From positions 1 through 27,155 of the forward strand of contig NZ_CP123503.1 in NCBI RefSeq assembly GCF_029873475.1: a stretch of 27,155 nt of DNA, given 5' to 3'. The translations under genes were made by a program, and so were the position numbers. The notes under the pieces are model-generated. The model did no database searches. It saw only the letters and a list, made by a program, of their open reading frames with translations, and was not told the origin of the DNA. Of this stretch, positions 23,137 to 27,155 are shown one piece after another. This DNA is from Arsenophonus sp. aPb. Its GTDB lineage: Bacteria > Pseudomonadota > Gammaproteobacteria > Enterobacterales > Enterobacteriaceae. Position 1 is the first letter of the stretch; each line of letters opens with the position of its first letter.

Positions 23137-23778
23137 TTAATCAGACTCAACGTCTTTATAGAAGGCCTGAATGCGACAAACCTGGGAAGTACTGTAGCCT
23201 GTCGCGTCTGCCGTTTCGCGGATGCTGAGTTTTTTTACCTGCCGGTAGTACATCACTTTCTGATGCCGTTCCCGATCTGCCTGCTTTCCCCGGTATCTAT
23301 CCAACGTATGTGCCCGTTCAATTCCCTGTTTTTGTCGCTGGAGGCGACTCAGCCAGTCCTTATGTGACATTGCAGCCATCAGGTCGATTAGCATGTTATT
23401 GATAGCAGTTATTACTGCGCGGGTGATCGGGTCAACCTGCGAAGAATCTTTATCTGACAGCGACTGCCATGATGTGGGCACATCAAGACTAATAATCCGC
23501 AGCTCGTGTTGTTCTATCTGCTTTTTCAGCGTCATCCAGTCGCTGTTGCTCAGACGGGTCAGACGGTCTATCTGTTCGACCAGCAAGATATCATTGTGGT
23601 GACTGTCCATCAGTAAGCGTCCCAGCTCCGGGCGGTCAAGTTTTGTGCCGCTGATATTCTCCCGGTAGTAGCTGGCGATTTTATGTCCCCGTTCCTGGAC
23701 GAACTGCTCCAACATCTCTTTTGCCCGATCGGCGAACTGATCTTTCGTCGATGCTCTTAAATAAGCTCTGATAAACAT
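23137..23778 (-). CDS. tnpR: serine resolvase (TnpR-like)
   Basis: This 213-aa serine recombinase has the N-terminal catalytic domain with YLRASTKDQ (nucleophile S10, R8) and EQIDRLTRLS (R72, R75 region). Then come the GTKLDRPELGRLL segment, a long E-helix (AVITAINNMLIDLMAAMSHKDWLSRLQRQKQGI), and a C-terminal Hin-type HTH (KLSIRETADATGYSTSQVCRIQ). It would resolve cointegrates at a res site, probably 23793-23900. The stop lies 46 bp inside the element's left terminal repeat. It is intact, with no transposase partner. GC content is higher than in the surrounding genes, suggesting a separate origin. Confidence 0.9.
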   Translation of the reverse strand: MFIRAYLRASTKDQFADRAKEMLEQFVQERGHKIASYYRENISGTKLDRPELGRLLMDSHHNDILLVEQIDRLTRLSNSDWMTLKKQIEQHELRIISLDVPTSWQSLSDKDSSQVDPITRAVITAINNMLIDLMAAMSHKDWLSRLQRQKQGIERAHTLDRYRGKQADRERHQKVMYYRQVKKLSIRETADATGYSTSQVCRIQAFYKDVESD

Positions 23779-23792
23779 TTTTTTACCACATT

Positions 23793-23900
23793 ATCGCATT
23801 TAGATTATTGCATTTATTCTATCGCATTTAGGTTATTTCATTAGTGGAGTGTCGTCACGTTTTGTCTATGGCATCAGGGTGTACCCTTATGCGATAACTA
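23793..23900. other. candidate res site
   Basis: Just upstream of the resolvase start lie three direct repeats atcgcatttag-like (23793, 23807 and 23821; 14-bp pitch) and an inverted tgcgat near 23890. Resolvase-binding subsites are expected here. The exact subsite layout cannot be confirmed by eye. Confidence 0.5.
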
Positions 23901-24023
23901 ATTTTGTTAAAAATAACATACGTACTTTCCAGGTTTGTCGCATTCAGGCCTTCTATAAAGACGTTGAGTCTGATTAAAAAATAGCCTTAACGTACAATAA
24001 TTTTCGATATCCAAACTGACCCC

Positions 24024-24608
24024 ACTGACAGCGACGATGAAACCACAGCCGCTACCCCTAAAGCGGTTAAAGCCGCTTATGATTTGGCAAAAAAAGTGAG
24101 CATTGATGGAATTTATCCTATCGGGATGGCTATATTTTTCGCCCAAAACAAAGACCCCAATAAACTGTTCCCCGGTACTAAATGGCAATATACCGGTGAA
24201 AATAAAACCATTCGCTTAGCTAAAGCCGATGGTAGCGATATCTTAAAAACCGGTGGTGCCGATACGCTTAAATTGACCGCAGCCCAATTACCCGCGCATG
24301 GGCACACTTTTTCAGCAACAACCAGCAGTTTTGATTATGGTACGAAAACGACTAATAATGCGGGAGCGCATGTACATAAAATTTCAGGTATTTCTGTACC
24401 CATCGGGACTGGCGAAAATTGTCTTGGTGCTGTTCCAGGTCAAAACAAGTTTCAACCAACAGAATCCGGCGGCGAACACGTACATACTGTAGCAATCGGC
24501 GCTCACGTCCATACGGTTTCAGGTACAACAGCCAATATAGGTAGTGGTAACGAAATTAATATCACTAATGCTTTTGTTACCTTGATGTGCTGGTATCGAG
24601 TGAGTTAA
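24024..24608 (+). pseudogene. phage tail-fibre protein, C-terminal fragment
   Basis: An open frame comes out of the transposon end and reads TDSDDETTAATPKAVKAAYDL, the typical 'ATPKAVKAAYDLA' repeat of tail fibres. It continues with the collar-like IYPIGMAIFFAQNKDPNKLFPGTKW and a C-terminal domain rich in HxH motifs (HVHKI, EHVHTV, AHVHTV), as in metal-binding fibre tips. It ends NAFVTLMCWYRVS at 24608. The N-terminal attachment part is missing because the Tn3-type element lies directly upstream. An internal TTG/GTG could start a short product, but the fragment is probably inactive. It recognised host surface structures in the original phage. Confidence 0.85.
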
Positions 24609-24613
24609 CCATT

Positions 24614-24640
24614 TAATCCACTAATAATATTGATGGGTTA
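24614..24640. terminator. possible bidirectional terminator
   Basis: Stem TAATCCA / TGGGTTA (one G-U pair), 13-nt loop, between the convergent tail-fibre and transferase genes; weak. Confidence 0.35.
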
Positions 24641-24643
24641 TTG

Positions 24644-26176
24644 TTATTTTATTAATGAAAAAGGCAAAATATCTTCATTAGCCGTTAGCACTCTGTCATA
24701 TTGCCTTTCTTTTCTAAGAATATTTTTATCGATTTCATAGCCAAGAAGTTCAGATAAAATATACTTGTTCATTAAACCACTCAAAAATCCATCTTTATTA
24801 CGAAAATATTCAATAAATTGGCAATCATAATTAGGATTAGTTGAATTATACATAAATGGTATAAGATACTGATCCCTTCCTTTTTCTAACCCATGGCCAA
24901 CGTTAACTACTTCACCATGATCAGACGTATAAATTAAATTAAAATCAATTTTCTTTTCGTTAATGACATTAAATATATCATTAATAATCCTGTCAGTGTG
25001 ATGAATAGTGAGATCATATTTTTCCGCTTTTGGTAATGCTTTTTTATCTAGTTCATCATAATTGTTATATGGCATATGATTACCATAGAGATGAATAACA
25101 ATAAATCGCTTTTGAGCACTGTCTGATAGCACTTTTGCTAAGAGATTAGCTAACTTATTATCGTTATAATTGGTCAATTTTATTTCATCGCTTTTTTGAG
25201 CAATAAAACCATATTTAGAACCATGCAATCCCTGTATTTCCTGAGAACCCAACCAATATGTTTTGTATCCGTTCGCTTTTGCCATTTCAATAATAGATTT
25301 ATTGTTAAAGAGGTTTTCATTACTTTCAGGAGTATGGAATGCCAAAGTCATTGATACTGAATCTCTGGTTATTGGAGCGCTGGAATGCACATTATTTATT
25401 ATGCAACTATTATCTGTAGAAAATAGTTTTGTCATATGGTACGTGGTATTTAAATGATAGCCATATGTACTATAACGTGAGTAGAGGGAAGCCTCACCCA
25501 TAATTAATATTATGTTTTTGTTATTATTATCTTTCTTTGAAATAATTGAGGAATTAAATTTTTCAATTTCTGCCGTATTTGAGTACTTGCTATTATCATA
25601 AGATGAGATTAGCAAATAAACCATATCTCCAAACACCAAAGGGACTTTATGTTGAAAAAAAAACCCGAGTTCTTTTTTATCTTCTCTAATATTGGAAATT
25701 AACCTGTGTTCATCTTTTATATCTAAAATAGTTAAGATAATAGAAAGTGCTGTAAATAATAATATTGAGTGAAAAATTAAGGGAGTATTTTCTAAATTTT
25801 TATTAATCTTGGTTATAAGATAAAACAGAAAAGTAGTTAAAATAAATGCTGGTAAGATTAATTTTAAAAATAAGCTCCCCAGCATAAATATTGTTTCATT
25901 TATGTTTGTTTCAAGTATTGAATGAAGCACGGATATTGTTATATTACCGTTAAAGTTTAACGAATATATAACTTTTATGTTTATAAGAAATAAAATAAAT
26001 AACCCTATTAATTTTTTTAATCTATTCTTACTTACTGTTAATAAGAAAGTGATTAACAAAATAGTAAAAGTTGATACATGTGGCAACCTTGAATCTTCTT
26101 TAAAAATAAAGAAATTCAACAATAATGAAATTATAAAAAGTGATAATAAAACAAGATGATTTTTTTGGATTTTCAT
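24644..26176 (-). CDS. phosphoethanolamine-transferase-like membrane sulfatase-fold protein
   Basis: This 510-aa protein has about five N-terminal transmembrane helices (residues 8-170) and a periplasmic alkaline-phosphatase/sulfatase-fold domain (about 215-500). Family motifs are NIILIMGEAS...STYGY, SSAPITRDSVSMTL, HLYGNHMPYN and YTSDHGEVVNVGHG. Relatives (EptA, EptB, CptA, OpgE) add phosphoethanolamine to lipid A, LPS core or glucans. The residue after GE, normally the Ser/Thr nucleophile, is Ala here, with Ser one position later; this may be a family variant or loss of activity. It lies next to a tail-fibre gene, a usual place for lysogenic-conversion genes that change the phage receptor. 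No strong SD precedes ATG 26176. Base use is very AT-rich. Confidence 0.75.
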   Translation of the reverse strand: MKIQKNHLVLLSLFIISLLLNFFIFKEDSRLPHVSTFTILLITFLLTVSKNRLKKLIGLFILFLINIKVIYSLNFNGNITISVLHSILETNINETIFMLGSLFLKLILPAFILTTFLFYLITKINKNLENTPLIFHSILLFTALSIILTILDIKDEHRLISNIREDKKELGFFFQHKVPLVFGDMVYLLISSYDNSKYSNTAEIEKFNSSIISKKDNNNKNIILIMGEASLYSRYSTYGYHLNTTYHMTKLFSTDNSCIINNVHSSAPITRDSVSMTLAFHTPESNENLFNNKSIIEMAKANGYKTYWLGSQEIQGLHGSKYGFIAQKSDEIKLTNYNDNKLANLLAKVLSDSAQKRFIVIHLYGNHMPYNNYDELDKKALPKAEKYDLTIHHTDRIINDIFNVINEKKIDFNLIYTSDHGEVVNVGHGLEKGRDQYLIPFMYNSTNPNYDCQFIEYFRNKDGFLSGLMNKYILSELLGYEIDKNILRKERQYDRVLTANEDILPFSLIK

Positions 26177-26263
26177 GTAATTTAAATTAGATTAAAGAAA
26201 GTGTAAATAAACAGTTATATCTACTGCACTCATTGGTTTTATTTTAATTTTCTACTCAGAATC

Positions 26264-26530
26264 TCAACGATAAATATCTTTTCTGTGGCCAATATCTATT
26301 ATTAGAATAATTAATTCTTTATCTTGAATATTTGCAACAATTCGATAATTCCCGACCCGATAACGCCATAAACCTTTTTTTTCTCCCTTTAAAGATTTTC
26401 CATGAATTCTTGGGTTTTTGGTGTTAATTAGGTTTTTATTTATCCAAGATAAAATAAATAATTGGTCTGATTTACTGATTCCTTTTAAAGTTTTTACAAT
26501 ATTTTTATGATATTTAACTGTGTACATCAT
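26264..26530 (-). CDS. relE: RelE/ParE-superfamily mRNA interferase toxin
   Basis: This is an approximately 88-aa RelE-fold protein: MYTVKYHKNIVKTLKGISKSD, then RIHGKSLKGEKKGLWRYRVGNYRIVANI, and the C-terminal VDIGHRKDIYR-like end (here IIDIGHRKDIYR). The basic and aromatic residues typical of RelE (K, R in LWRYRVGNYR; the terminal HRKDIY) are present, supporting ribosome-dependent mRNA cleavage. ATGs at 26530 and 26527 are both possible; AGGT lies upstream. It overlaps the end of relB by about 17 nt, so the two are co-translated. Confidence 0.87.
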   Translation of the reverse strand: MMYTVKYHKNIVKTLKGISKSDQLFILSWINKNLINTKNPRIHGKSLKGEKKGLWRYRVGNYRIVANIQDKELIILIIDIGHRKDIYR

Positions 26531-26756
26531 CAAGACCTAAATCAGAGATTAACTCATCATGACTAATAACATCATCATCAGTCATTTCTTTCATGATTTT
26601 ATTTGCGCGCTGATAAAGTTTGATATCAATTTCATTTTCAATGCGATCAAGCGCTGACTGTCTTAACAGATTTGAAACAGAAATACCGTTAAAATCCGCA
26701 AAATCTTTCAGTAATTCTTTATCTTGTTTGGATATTCTAATGGTTAAATTTTCCAT
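26514..26756 (-). CDS. relB: RelB-type antitoxin
   Basis: This 80-aa protein has an N-terminal ribbon-helix-helix domain (MENLTIRISKQDKELLKDFADFNGISVSNLLRQSAL) and an acidic C-terminal toxin-binding tail (KEMTDDDVISHDELISDLGLDD). The start at ATG 26756 is preferred over the ORF's upstream start because AGGTGAG lies 4 nt before it and it begins exactly at the RHH strand. It neutralises RelE and represses the operon at the palindrome 26764-26798. It stabilises the element in the population. Confidence 0.87.
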   Translation of the reverse strand: MENLTIRISKQDKELLKDFADFNGISVSNLLRQSALDRIENEIDIKLYQRANKIMKEMTDDDVISHDELISDLGLDDVHS

Positions 26757-26763
26757 TTGCTCA

Positions 26764-26820
26764 CCTATAATGTAAGTGCATTGCAAATACATTATAGGTT
26801 AGTGATAACATTTAAGTCAA
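26764..26820 (-). promoter_or_regulatory. relBE promoter and palindromic operator
   Basis: On the minus strand TTGACT (26820-26815), an 18-nt spacer and a consensus TATAAT (26796-26791). An 11-bp perfect inverted repeat CCTATAATGTA / TACATTATAGG (26764-26774, 26788-26798) covers the -10, ideal for RelB autorepression. The -35 overlaps the stop codon of the upstream gene. Confidence 0.75.
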
Positions 26821-27146
26821 TGACTCGGACTAAATCGGTATTTTTTCTGCTTTTCAAGTATTACGCCCATCTCTTTAGCTTTCCTCTCAGCCTCAAAAAA
26901 ACCGTGTACTATTTCACCATCATAAAATCGCCATGCGTCACTTGATCCGTTTACGAGCCTTGCCATCCACAATTCACTATCTTTTTTAGCTGGAAATAAC
27001 CGCTTTTTGGTCGCTTTAATTTTTTCACGAAGCGTATTTTTTTCTATTTCAGACAATGAAGCGGACAACACTGTACAATGTTCAACGATTTCAGCAAGGC
27101 TTTTTTCGTCAGTAGCATCATCAAGAGCGATTAACGCCGACTCCAT
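26817..27146 (-). CDS. hypothetical protein, possibly partial at the window edge
   Basis: 109 codons from an ATG at 27146, only 9 nt from the window edge; no SD is visible in those bases and the frame stays open, so the real start may lie outside. The protein is charged and helical in its first half (DDATDEKSLAEIVEHCTVLSASLSEIEKNTLREKIKATKKRL). The second half, ELWMARLVNGSSDAWRFYDGEIVHGFFEAERKAKEMG, may be a small alpha/beta domain. I do not recognise it. It ends on the relBE promoter's -35. Confidence 0.55.
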   Translation of the reverse strand: MESALIALDDATDEKSLAEIVEHCTVLSASLSEIEKNTLREKIKATKKRLFPAKKDSELWMARLVNGSSDAWRFYDGEIVHGFFEAERKAKEMGVILEKQKKYRFSPSH

Positions 27147-27155
27147 TTTGGGTGA

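Larger units (their letters stand above)
23091..24023. mobile_element. resolvase-only miniature Tn3-type element
   Basis: A 933-bp unit with inverted ends of about 102 bp (23091-23192 and 23922-24023) differing at about two positions. The outer 38 bp are a Tn3-family terminal repeat starting GGGGTC and ending ACGTTAAG. The only gene is a serine resolvase. Its last 18 codons lie inside the left repeat and are duplicated, inverted, in the right repeat. No transposase is present, so it would need one in trans, as Tn3-derived miniature elements (TIMEs) do. Flanks (tgaag and actga) show no 5-bp duplication. Confidence 0.8.

Noticed and set aside
22225..24023. One composite Tn3-type transposon from 22225 to 24023 carrying HU and resolvase
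   Set aside because: There is an internal end at 23091 in the same orientation as the one at 22225, flanks (ttgta and actga) do not match, and no transposase is present. Two adjoining units fit better.
23907..24307. 93- and 64-codon minus-strand ORFs over the transposon end and tail fibre
   Set aside because: They cross the element boundary and are antisense to the tail-fibre frame.

Overview
This AT-rich window looks like an accessory replicon from a gammaproteobacterium. The relatives I recognise (R1-type ParM/StbB, RecE/RecT, RelBE, an IS6-family element, PAS-LuxR regulators) suggest a host-associated member of the Morganellaceae such as Arsenophonus, Providencia or Proteus. That host assignment is inference. 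The mix of an iteron origin, partition genes and toxin-antitoxin loci with RecET, phage-type methyltransferases, a P1/P4-type immunity-like RNA and a tail-fibre fragment fits a plasmid that carries phage genes, or a decayed phage-plasmid.

Layout. 1-3488 (minus): a five-gene operon (46-aa ORF, LuxR-type regulator, Cys-rich small protein, recE, recT) in which every junction is a 4-nt ATGA overlap. recT leaves the window at base 1. 3566-4731: a Rep_3-type initiator gene with six tandem iterons, a seventh isolated copy, a DnaA box and a rep operator. 4903-5625: vapBC. 5733-7253: parM/stbB with a candidate centromere. 7315-10278: a cytosine-permease gene broken by two inverted copies of an 815-bp IS6-family element. 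The 161-bp piece between the copies, which carries the permease start, has been flipped. 10279-12239: two phage-type DNA methyltransferases, the first cut by the IS.

11969-23090 is dominated by inverted duplication. Arm A (3298 bp: dcm 3' end, a 67-aa ORF, a structured RNA with its complementary target, a PAS-LuxR gene and a TIR/deoxyribosyltransferase-like gene) occurs at 11969-15266 and, inverted, at 18927-22224. Arm B (866 bp: an HU gene and Tn3-type ends) occurs at 15390-16255 and inverted at 22225-23090. Reading both copies in one direction, the order is A-B in the left copy and B-A in the right. The single-copy centre (16256-18769) holds a GC-richer hairpin cluster and two convergent genes, a small membrane protein and a ComEC-like MBL-fold hydrolase. 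Both are frameshifted at homopolymers.

23091-24023 is a resolvase-only miniature Tn3-type element with about 102-bp terminal inverted repeats, inserted against a truncated tail-fibre gene. 24644-27146 carries a phosphoethanolamine-transferase-like membrane protein (possible lysogenic conversion), relBE with a strong palindromic promoter, and an unrecognised gene at the right edge.

How it works together: Rep/iterons replicate the molecule, ParM/StbB partition it, and VapBC and RelBE stabilise it. RecET may drive recombination. The region between the inverted arms, with the TIR-like, MBL and membrane proteins and two PAS-LuxR regulators, is the best place to look for an undescribed (probably defence-type) module.
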